Shown here: in pieces, positions 10,501 through 17,000 of the stretch
How the letters are laid out: every line of letters starts with the position of its first letter
Numbering within the stretch: position 1 is the stretch's first letter
Origin: Cysteiniphilum marinum
GTDB taxonomy: Bacteria > Pseudomonadota > Gammaproteobacteria > Francisellales > Francisellaceae
Assembly (NCBI RefSeq): GCF_014857925.1
Contig: NZ_JACYVZ010000007.1
Span: 59,912-123,911, forward strand
Reading direction: 5' to 3'
DNA: 64,000 nt
Program-made: the position numbers and the translations under genes
Notes under the pieces: model-generated
What the model saw: only the letters and a program-made list of their open reading frames with translations
Told to the model about the DNA's origin: nothing
The model's database searches: none

Positions 10501-11062
10501 TTTAAATGCCCAAGGTGTGCCCAATAATAAAATTGTTGCAGGGCTCCCCGCCTATGGACGACAATGGATTAATGTCCTTATGGGAAATGCTAACACCCCT
10601 GGGGTCTATCAAACAGGCTCAACAGGTTCTGGAGAATGGGAACCAGGTAATTTAGGCTACAACTGCCTAATGGGTAATTCATTTTCAGTACAAAAAGATA
10701 CTCAGATATGCCAAAGCTTTGCCGATACCGCCAATCAGTATACCTATATTCTTGTGCGCGACGGTAATAACACACTGAAAAGTGTGGGTAACTTTGGCGA
10801 GGTTACGAGCTCTGGCTATCGCGTTGCTGAAGCACTTTACCCATTTGGTCAGATCGTAGAAAGCTACTATTACAACCCACAAACAAAAATGTTTATTACC
10901 TACGATTCAGCCACTATGGTTAAGATCAAAGGGCAATGGATCAAGCAACAAGGGCTACAAGGTGGTATGTTTTGGGATACTTCAGGGGACACCCCTAATC
11001 CGCATAATAATGCTGATCCATCACTTATTGATGCATTATCTGAGACTTTTAAAACCAAATAA
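4583..11062 (+). CDS. Giant surface lipoprotein with two GH18 chitinase domains
   Basis: This predicted outer-membrane lipoprotein has 2159 residues. TAAGGAG precedes the ATG. A lipobox (LFGC, followed by SGGGDND) ends the signal peptide and should lead to lipid anchoring. Residues about 30-1150 are Ig-like modules with repeated Cys pairs and at least three copies of a module of about 100 residues (near 181-284, 407-503 and 836-930). A Pro/Glu linker leads to GH18 domain 1 (about 1170-1480), with D1291-F-D-I-E1295 and SFGGENG. The first Asp of the usual DGxDxDxE motif is replaced there. A linker and a VETG module shared with the chitinase at 723 come next, then GH18 domain 2 (about 1678-2155), with the full motif D1823-GLDLDW-E1830 and SIGGWTWS. 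Two catalytic domains on one anchored protein suggest cell-surface chitin capture and processive or paired cleavage, which is inference. Confidence 0.92.
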   Translation: MSSNTLPYVVCLLGLSLFGCSGGGDNDSNENQTNPESTQFEPSVSVIANLPNAIALNEDVITSFEIDSHKNVYFGQMATAVNTTPLELQGISIPQLHGIDIQLTDNDKTNSCFPTSSTIKRLNNNERCRISFRIKAHISQTLDELIRIKTNSEDIHIRLHSQFVTDDSPLLQHITFKENLTLRPNTISTLSFKNTDTQPIQNIRLSLPDWLSSVITPVDNDHLEYNAPIAPGERVDFKFLVHGDYDQKLSAEHKKILEDNTSQYAITVKGANIKKAYPKVTLATLPFNLYIPDKTFSITQSELSFAIENISDQLLTLTQINDSTGVSLTQNNALGLQLNNSLPLTIKPHEQQLLDLKLINPYAQSDDMQIVIHDQTGNVFSQKNQISIENPAPVPVPNPTVSGDLIGSQLSITVINSTKETLNDLAVDLGELTQYVDDKQDNTLNLATLAKGESYTFKIYFKSDNTSLKALSMMEAQLRNNKTTQLVKFTVESNNTIYPSLSVYITPATLESTTLTDVGMQSITFKNNTPHALSIKNIYFAKGASLTGVNLLKKQLAAASFQSLKIPLEIMPHALGQGQIVVEYIDLISDIAFNQITTAIIDVDSHINPQAIVVSMPLLFANKDSEQTYKIKLTNMADFNWTPSNNVSDYILSNTDDINIDALNSSCLNNPVVMKGQSCQIELIVKANAKASDSTLTLNTANTNLAQAKTLDINVSENPLNITVLDMPEVIAKGQKAIAKVSLNNQSFTSAIDIETITFSQGIITHSNHCQNLSILAQQTCEFLIEVDESLPQVQGLAQGEITIHSKNIARVQQRFITEFVEILDNKLVDINLIEITPFYKKDEHYYITIYNGSDTNLNNLHISVPDALENLFTQNDKVQVNTLAAGETTTLHFALSDAVDNYLTNNATAIDNNKESHFIGIKAANMSRPLFDILDSSQFIRFDNVDHIIPEQIHSVTLNKMIHSDLYLVDYHDESTYFNLDILSPTKDKLPLLITRDKPLNFTVKSTNYSSAKDNRYVFSLSDRAGNLYVISTNLSLATTTAQIDMADSIVAGESAEIKITNTGDIPWLLPNDSSGLASGFSIVPNDQIQLTDVAQKTPCHHGMLASGASCYIQMQTTKDASNYISRNFKINNAYHNLVSNYGKSFSITAKTTPEPTPEPNPEPIPASSEHIALMPFKDITFNMVWSSNPATSNIWEIADNTQHYDYMFAFITQDAAKSSCAPSWGGLSSLALSNNLYVAGAQYLQQNRGRLGISFGGENGNTIANVCSLTELIDAYQQTIDMYKPFVIDFDIEGAHLGDVKANEKRLNALTAIKQANPELHISFTLPANIDGFPANALAIIQSAKDKGLDVFEWNMMTMAWYSQKLPNTPISQSVIAASQKGVTQLKTIYPQKTNEEIKQMIRLTPKIGIDYDASVFDLADAENLAKYVTNNGFAGISFWSIDIDRNQNKEGDLGEHANADYSGIDQKPYDFTRTFLAHLSNTQPPTDPKPSPQEVNVQFNTINVPSNAEGNVIFTNSTGDKTTFNLTELKAADGIKLTIDDYTLNSIITHGNDTYTLTTTKIAVTQETSALITLNYHKATVETGRLHVSLTGLPQTAPQRNITIYDSAYDAITTKVTTNYLAEFDLPIGTYHVVYQDFFDAVNQHHYSAAQKQNVLITPDVQLNLTANYTFDSAFYQIGAYYPAWGTYGRNHQIHDLDAKDLDVLYYAFLNFDADGNVMLGDSYADTGKRFTEDVITEHGTYKAGTWFGEGSNKPFYGNLERILQLKALAKEKYNNDLIAVFSIGGWTWSTHFPAVAADPQKRENFANTAVALVEQYDMDGLDLDWEFPVWGVQNAYLNAANAEIATLDPNPSTTQKQAIYDKHLIYQEAQDYVELIKVVRQKLNTLSNTTGKHYHLSIAINQAPDNIALNQYDKMMPYLDSINIMSYDAAGTWSSITGHQSPLSAAEGQDAPNYATTKGSWNLISSVAALNAQGVPNNKIVAGLPAYGRQWINVLMGNANTPGVYQTGSTGSGEWEPGNLGYNCLMGNSFSVQKDTQICQSFADTANQYTYILVRDGNNTLKSVGNFGEVTSSGYRVAEALYPFGQIVESYYYNPQTKMFITYDSATMVKIKGQWIKQQGLQGGMFWDTSGDTPNPHNNADPSLIDALSETFKTK

Positions 11063-11064
11063 AC

Positions 11065-11078
11065 GCACATAACTGTGC
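11065..11078. promoter_or_regulatory. Candidate operator, copy 2 (GCACA-N4-TGTGC)
   Basis: GCACATAACTGTGC begins two bases after the stop codon of the giant chitinase and is centred about 80 bases before the lactonase ATG at 11152. It is preceded by AAAC and followed by AAAAACATTG, matching the flanks of the other copies (AAYGCACA-N4-TGTGC followed by AACATT). Its position next to a stop codon could suggest a terminator, but there is no T-tract. The constant distance to the next start points to a control element. Confidence 0.55.
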
Positions 11079-11151
11079 AAAAACATTGATTTAAAAAGTC
11101 TCAAAATATGAGAAAACTTAAATCACCTAAATACAATATTTAAGATACATC

Positions 11152-12306
11152 ATGAGAAAATTATTAACACAACACGTAAAGACAATTTTTGCTTTTACAC
11201 TATGCTGCCAATTTATCTCATCCAATGAGGTATATGTTGGCACCTATACTGAATGGGGCACACCCCCTGGTCATGGCATTTATCACTTTAATATTTCAGA
11301 CACTGGACAAATAAGTCCTATAGCGCTTGCAACACATGGTGATGATAAGTCTTTAAATCCGACGTATCTGTTGAAAGATCATGATCTGATATACAGTACC
11401 AATGAACTTGAGTCTGGTCAGATCACCACCTACCAAAGCAATATAAATAAGACATTGAGTAAAATAACACTATCCAGCAGTAAGCTTGCCAATCCAGTGC
11501 ATGCTTTAAAAAGTAAATTATACCCTGTGATGATTGTTGCCAATTATGGTAACGCAGCAGGCGAAGAATCAGGGATCTCACTACTCCAGATCAGTAATGA
11601 CGGCACACTTGATGCCAAACCACTTCAAGTTATTCCCTATCATGATCATAGCATTGATCCTGAACGACAATCTGGATCTCATGTTCATGGCATTGAAAGC
11701 ACTGTTATTCATGGGATTGAGTATGTTTTTGTTTGTGATTTAGGAGGTGATACGATAACGGTTTATCGCCTTGATGGATCAACACATGAGCTCGTGCAAT
11801 TAAGTAAGATCAAAACAACTTCTGGTGCAGGTCCAAGGCATGCGCTTATCAGTCCAAACAAAAAATACCTATATGTTGTGAACGAGTTAAACTCAAGTAT
11901 TAGTGTTTTTAAATTCGACGTTAATACAGGAAGGTTAACCTATATTTCTTCTCAGCCAACAACCTTAAGCTCGCCACAAAATTCATCAGAAAGAAACTAT
12001 CCCGCTGAACTTGTACTTTCAAAAAACAGCACAAAAGATAATAACTACTTATATGTCTCCAATAGAGGTCTCAATAGCATTGCTAAATTTAAGCTCAAAC
12101 AAAACGAAAAGATGCTAAAGCTGCAAAATGAATATGACGCTTTTGGTAATTACCCTAGAGATCTAGCGATTGATAACACTGAAGAATATCTTGTTGCAGC
12201 TAATCAGCTGTCAAACAACATTAGTATTTTTAAGATTGACCATAGCGGAGCGCTTGATTTTCTCCAGAGTGTACATGTTAATTCGCCTGTGACAGTTACT
12301 TTTTAG
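11152..12306 (+). CDS. Exported lactonase-family seven-bladed beta-propeller
   Basis: The product belongs to the 6-phosphogluconolactonase-like beta-propeller family (YbhE/Pgl type). Family motifs appear in order: YVGTYTEWG, SHVHGIES, GAGPRHALISPNKKYLYVVN, LYVSNRGLNSIAKF and YPRDLAID...LVAANQ. At 384 residues it is longer than the roughly 330-residue cytosolic enzyme because of an N-terminal hydrophobic leader (MRKLLTQHVKTIFAFTLCCQ), so it is probably exported. An exported copy inside a chitin locus is unlikely to serve the pentose phosphate pathway. It may open sugar lactones or act as a binding propeller. No strong ribosome site is visible at this ATG. Family placement is firm, substrate unknown. 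Confidence 0.88.
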   Translation: MRKLLTQHVKTIFAFTLCCQFISSNEVYVGTYTEWGTPPGHGIYHFNISDTGQISPIALATHGDDKSLNPTYLLKDHDLIYSTNELESGQITTYQSNINKTLSKITLSSSKLANPVHALKSKLYPVMIVANYGNAAGEESGISLLQISNDGTLDAKPLQVIPYHDHSIDPERQSGSHVHGIESTVIHGIEYVFVCDLGGDTITVYRLDGSTHELVQLSKIKTTSGAGPRHALISPNKKYLYVVNELNSSISVFKFDVNTGRLTYISSQPTTLSSPQNSSERNYPAELVLSKNSTKDNNYLYVSNRGLNSIAKFKLKQNEKMLKLQNEYDAFGNYPRDLAIDNTEEYLVAANQLSNNISIFKIDHSGALDFLQSVHVNSPVTVTF

Positions 12307-12357
12307 CACATTACTGCATCTTAGCCAAACGTCCCTTCAACCCTCTCTGAAATATTA

Positions 12358-12375
12358 ATGCACAACGTTGTGCGT
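12358..12375. promoter_or_regulatory. Candidate operator, copy 3 (GCACA-N4-TGTGC)
   Basis: ATGCACAACGTTGTGCGT lies 52 bases after the lactonase stop and is centred about 94 bases before the ATG at 12461. It is followed by CAACATTTGT, shared with copy 4. The core CACAACGTTGTG is a perfect palindrome. Confidence 0.6.
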
Positions 12376-12460
12376 CAACATTTGTACACAAGAAGAACGT
12401 ATTTATTAAATAATAACGGTTAAAACATAACCATGTTGTATAACCATTTTTGAGGCAATT

Positions 12461-15400
12461 ATGAAAAAGAAAACCTTCCCCAAAATCATTCTGTTATTAT
12501 CATTAACACTTGCCGGTTGCGGGGGAGGTGGAGGCAGTGGTTCCTCAGGCCCCCCTTCACCTTCACCAACGCCAACGCCCATACCTATTACCAATCTAAC
12601 GTATAGTGCCAGCGAAACGAATCCAAAAGAAAGCATCTTGGGACTTAATGCAAGTTATATCTATGAGATCAAAAATATTGGCAATGAAGATCAGATCATT
12701 AGTTCCTTTGATTTCTCTGATAACAATTATGTTTTGGATACGACACAAAGCAATAGCTGTCACAGTGGTTTAGTACTGGCAGCAAAAACTGGAAGTTGCT
12801 ATGTATACTTACATGAGTTGCCATCTGTGAACGTAGAACAAAAAGCTTCTTTGCAATCTCTACAAAGTGGTACTCCGGGACTTAATATTCATTTTGCATC
12901 AGGTGAAAAGCTCAGTATTGCGATTGATAGACAAAAAGTCGATAAACCGACGACAAATATGAGTACAATGACACTTACTCAAGCAGTAAGTGCCATTATG
13001 CCAGAGGACATTCAGCTTGATATAAAAAATACTGGTAAGAACTATATAAACACCCCTCAGATCATTATCGATACCACTAAAACAATCGGTCATATAGATA
13101 GCGCTGCTATCACCTTAGCGGATCTTATTGATATCAATAACTCAAGGCTGATTGATTACACCTCCTTGGCACCAGATGAGAAACTCTCAACACCGCTATG
13201 GTTAAAACCAAAAGAGAATTTATCCAGTAAACAGATTGATCTGTTGATATCCGCACTTAACAACAATCAATCATTAAATGCACTACAAATTATGGGTAGC
13301 AACTCTCACAGTATTACGCCAAATATTGAGGTTAAACTTCCGCTTAATATCACTCGACAAGACACGATCACACACCTGCCTTCCGTCGGTGATTATAAAC
13401 CTAGTATTAATTTGGGCACAATTAGCAACATCTCCGCTAATGTGTTTAATGTTGACTTTAGCGCATTTTTAGATAAGCCTGAGCTTGCATTTAATACTGT
13501 GGTCGAAGATAGCTGTTTTTATCATTTAACTGATAACATTAAAGAGCTCGATGCAAATACAACCTGCCAACTACTTTTTGACTCCTCTATTAAGGTTAGT
13601 ACTAATATTCCTTGGTATATCACCTATCATCAGCAAGGATTTTCGTATCAGCCAAACGATTACATCACACCTATTAATATTCTTGGTGGTAACCGTTTAA
13701 TCACAGACAATAACATTCCCCATAACATCTTTGCAGGGAATAAGACACAATTTGACATTCAAAACATTGGTATTGCTAAACTGCCAAATGGCAACTTTGT
13801 TGGCAATGCTTTGGCAAATATACATTTTCAAATTGTGGATGATCTAAAGCCCTATATTGACTCTGAAACGCCAAGCTTTTCACTTGATTTAGATAGCACA
13901 AAAACACTTACCTTAACTTTTAAAGATGATAATGCGCTAACGGTATTTGCGGATGCGCTAAATAACAACTTGCAAACTCAACTGATCCAAGTGGTCGCCA
14001 ATGACACAAACACAGGTGATAGCATTAGCATTACCCCAGCGTTTCGCTATAGTAGCAGTCTTGAGATTTCCGGAGATACTACCCTTTTACCAAGCAAAAG
14101 CTATCAATACACGTTAACCAATAATGACCCAGATGACAGTTATAAAATCATCTCCATCAGTGAAGATCAACTGCCTCAAGGTGTAAAAATCACCAACAAT
14201 AACTGTGATGTGCTAGCACCTCATCAATCTTGCCAAGTCGATATCGAAACCGACTCATTGCTTTCAGGTAATGGGCAATTTAAACTTAATTTCCGTAACA
14301 ATAATAGCAGTACTGAAGTATCACACACTCTCACACTTGCACTTAAAACCAATGTCCAGCTTATCGATGCACCTTATGCTGATATTTCAACAGCTGCTGT
14401 TTTAAGTGATCAATCAGTGCCAAAAAGTATTAACATTCCGGTTATGCATAAAGGAAGTCAAGGCGATGTCAAAGATATTGATCAACTGACACTTGTCGTT
14501 GCTGATACAATTTTACCCTTAGTAGATATTGATAAATCAACCCTAAGCATCAATAAATTATCACCTGAGCAAACACAAACATTTGTTATTTCATTTAAAG
14601 CAGATGCTTTGTTTACTGCTGATGATATTCGTCACTTAGAAAACACTGACACGCCTGCTATTTTAATTACCGCAGAGAATATTATTCCAAAGCCTGTTTA
14701 TATCAATGTAAATGAAGGGGCGAGCTTCATCATTGATAAACCGATTGATAAACCAGATGATTACACCTACACATTGACCAATAATGACGCTCAAGCTGTG
14801 ACAGTCGAGCAGGTTGATACAACGCAACTACCTGATGGTGTTAACCTCAAGAATGAGACCTGCCATTTATCGACCCTTTTGCAGCATCAAAGCTGTCATG
14901 TCACCTTAGAAGTGAGCGCATCAGCCAAAGCATCAAGAGTTGCCACCAACACACTTTCTTTAGCCTATCATTTTGGGAATAAAGAAGATGGCAATATGTT
15001 TACACTCAACCATGAGGTAACAATCCCAAATGCCTCATTATCCCTTGTCTTAAAAGATCTTGGTACAAATACACCAACGGATTACTTCCGTGAGAACACA
15101 TTGCAAGATATCGATGTCCTTGTGACAAACACGAGTCCCTTTGATGCTGATATCACAAAAGCACGGTATGGCTTTAGTGATACGACTGACCAAGCAGTCA
15201 ATGGTTTCTCTACTAAAAACGTCATCAATACGATTATTCCTGCTCACAGTGATAGAGTATTTACCATCAGCAAGTCTCAAGCAGTACCATCTGGTGAGTA
15301 TAAAATTAATATCACACCGGATATCACATCTAACATTGGTAATGTGACTTCAAAAAGCTTTTATGTTATCCCTCCATCAAGTGTTACGATAAGTGAAGAT

Positions 15401-16876
15401 ACGCAATATAACGAAAACCATCCAAATACCATTAAGCTTAATGTACATAATGATGATTCAAGCGACGTTAACTTAGCGAACTCATTTACTGGTAATAACT
15501 ATATCAAAGCGCGAGCAATGACAGATAGCTGCACAGATACGCTTTCATCAGGTCAATCTTGCTCATATTATTACTACACGCCTAAGAGCTTTGATGTGTC
15601 ACAACCCAAAACAATCAATATCACAATTACGGCAACTGCAGATCAGAAACTGCCTATCACAGTCAATTATAAGCTTATGGCAAAAACCTTTTTATATACC
15701 CCGCATTATTGGGATATCTTCCAGTATGGCTTTTTTGATGATGCACAAGCATCCATTAAAAACATCTCTGATAAATCGGCAAATGAGCCTCTAAGTGTTT
15801 TATTTTCAACACCTGAGTTCACCAACGAAGGAAGAATCTTAAATATGCGCAGCTTTGGTGACGGTCAAGTCGCACTGCTTAGATATGACAATAGCAATAG
15901 TTACAATCAAACCCTTTATACTTTCTACCCACAAGATCAATATTCTGGTGTTGATAGCAATAGCTTCAAATACCTTTATAAGGTTCCAAATGTAAACAAT
16001 CTAGTTTCCAATTGGACAAGCTCAATTTCAGGCGCCATGGGTAGCGGACTTGTTTTAAATTCACGTGCTGTACATCAAAGCATTGACTTGGGCAAGACAT
16101 GGAATAAATTAAAAGACAGCCTTAATACCAATTGGTTTAATAGTACTACCAAATCAGCAACGGTTCCTAATAGCAATGATTACTTCATCTATCCGCGCTG
16201 GGATGATAAAGACTATGGCGTCAATGCCAATAATGCACAAGGCGTTATATTGGTGTGCAATACCAACCAAACGTGCAAAAGGCTAAAGTTTAATTATCCA
16301 TCTGGTTTTTGGGTAAAAGATAATCCTATGTATCAAACGTTAGTATCCGAGATGTTTAAAGTTACACCAAATGGACAGTATTTAGTGCTTCATGCTGATT
16401 CGTGGGAGTATGGTGTTACAAGCACACACCGTCGTGCATTTTTAACCTTTGATGTTCAAACCTTATTGAATGCGAACAATAATCAAACAGTAACACCAAT
16501 CAGTCAAAGCAGTACATTTTCAGAAAATTTCTCTCCCATAGACTTAACTGATCAGACGATTTATACACTGTATGACAACAAAATCAGACGCTACAATTTA
16601 TCGAACTATGCCACGTCAACAATCAGTATCCCATCTGGCACAGCAACAATTTCACATGACGATGATAATAACTTGTATGCACTTGTGAAAGATACAACGA
16701 TAAATCCTAATAAGCATTATTTATACATACAAAAAAATGGCTCAAGCACTTGGCAGAAGCTTGCTAACTCTGACTATGTAGCGATATACAATCATGCAGG
16801 ATTTGGTAATGCCTATAATTATGGTGATACTCTGTTACTTGCAAGCCCACTACTTTCAGTTTCACCTACCTCTTAA
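12461..16876 (+). CDS. Giant Ig-like lipoprotein with C-terminal Asp-box domain
   Basis: The 1471-residue product has a lipobox (LAGC) followed by a Gly/Ser/Pro-rich tether, so it should be anchored in the outer membrane. GAGG precedes the ATG. Residues about 45-1060 are Ig-like modules. The repeated Cys-pair pattern (for example NNCDVLAPHQSCQVDI) resembles HYDIN/choice-of-anchor-type Ig domains. Three copies of the roughly 100-residue module shared with the proteins at 4583 and 17001 lie near 185-297, 428-527 and 652-750. The last 400 residues differ and contain an Asp-box (SIDLGKTW, about 1207-1214), a beta-hairpin signature of sialidase/BNR propellers. No GH18 motif is present. It is probably a surface binding protein, and an enzymatic role is not excluded. 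The upstream region resembles that of its paralogue at 17001. Confidence 0.85.
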   Translation: MKKKTFPKIILLLSLTLAGCGGGGGSGSSGPPSPSPTPTPIPITNLTYSASETNPKESILGLNASYIYEIKNIGNEDQIISSFDFSDNNYVLDTTQSNSCHSGLVLAAKTGSCYVYLHELPSVNVEQKASLQSLQSGTPGLNIHFASGEKLSIAIDRQKVDKPTTNMSTMTLTQAVSAIMPEDIQLDIKNTGKNYINTPQIIIDTTKTIGHIDSAAITLADLIDINNSRLIDYTSLAPDEKLSTPLWLKPKENLSSKQIDLLISALNNNQSLNALQIMGSNSHSITPNIEVKLPLNITRQDTITHLPSVGDYKPSINLGTISNISANVFNVDFSAFLDKPELAFNTVVEDSCFYHLTDNIKELDANTTCQLLFDSSIKVSTNIPWYITYHQQGFSYQPNDYITPINILGGNRLITDNNIPHNIFAGNKTQFDIQNIGIAKLPNGNFVGNALANIHFQIVDDLKPYIDSETPSFSLDLDSTKTLTLTFKDDNALTVFADALNNNLQTQLIQVVANDTNTGDSISITPAFRYSSSLEISGDTTLLPSKSYQYTLTNNDPDDSYKIISISEDQLPQGVKITNNNCDVLAPHQSCQVDIETDSLLSGNGQFKLNFRNNNSSTEVSHTLTLALKTNVQLIDAPYADISTAAVLSDQSVPKSINIPVMHKGSQGDVKDIDQLTLVVADTILPLVDIDKSTLSINKLSPEQTQTFVISFKADALFTADDIRHLENTDTPAILITAENIIPKPVYINVNEGASFIIDKPIDKPDDYTYTLTNNDAQAVTVEQVDTTQLPDGVNLKNETCHLSTLLQHQSCHVTLEVSASAKASRVATNTLSLAYHFGNKEDGNMFTLNHEVTIPNASLSLVLKDLGTNTPTDYFRENTLQDIDVLVTNTSPFDADITKARYGFSDTTDQAVNGFSTKNVINTIIPAHSDRVFTISKSQAVPSGEYKINITPDITSNIGNVTSKSFYVIPPSSVTISEDTQYNENHPNTIKLNVHNDDSSDVNLANSFTGNNYIKARAMTDSCTDTLSSGQSCSYYYYTPKSFDVSQPKTINITITATADQKLPITVNYKLMAKTFLYTPHYWDIFQYGFFDDAQASIKNISDKSANEPLSVLFSTPEFTNEGRILNMRSFGDGQVALLRYDNSNSYNQTLYTFYPQDQYSGVDSNSFKYLYKVPNVNNLVSNWTSSISGAMGSGLVLNSRAVHQSIDLGKTWNKLKDSLNTNWFNSTTKSATVPNSNDYFIYPRWDDKDYGVNANNAQGVILVCNTNQTCKRLKFNYPSGFWVKDNPMYQTLVSEMFKVTPNGQYLVLHADSWEYGVTSTHRRAFLTFDVQTLLNANNNQTVTPISQSSTFSENFSPIDLTDQTIYTLYDNKIRRYNLSNYATSTISIPSGTATISHDDDNNLYALVKDTTINPNKHYLYIQKNGSSTWQKLANSDYVAIYNHAGFGNAYNYGDTLLLASPLLSVSPTS

Positions 16877-16906
16877 ACGTTAGTCCATTATTGCTCGCTT
16901 TGAATA

Positions 16907-16924
16907 ATGCACAGCACTGTGCAT
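16907..16924. promoter_or_regulatory. Candidate operator, copy 4 (GCACA-N4-TGTGC)
   Basis: ATGCACAGCACTGTGCAT has 7-base arms around a 4-base centre. It begins about 30 bases after the previous stop and is centred about 85 bases before the ATG at 17001. The right flank TAACATTTGTGTAAATGAAG closely follows that of copy 3. Confidence 0.6.
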
Positions 16925-17000
16925 TAACATTTGTGTAAATGAAGACCTCAAAGCCAAATAATAGTGTTTAAAAATAAACCAAAATCAATTTGAGGTTATT

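Noticed and set aside
11065..11078. The palindromes as terminators of the preceding genes
   Set aside because: No T-run follows any of the four copies, and their spacing is constant to the next start, not to the previous stop.
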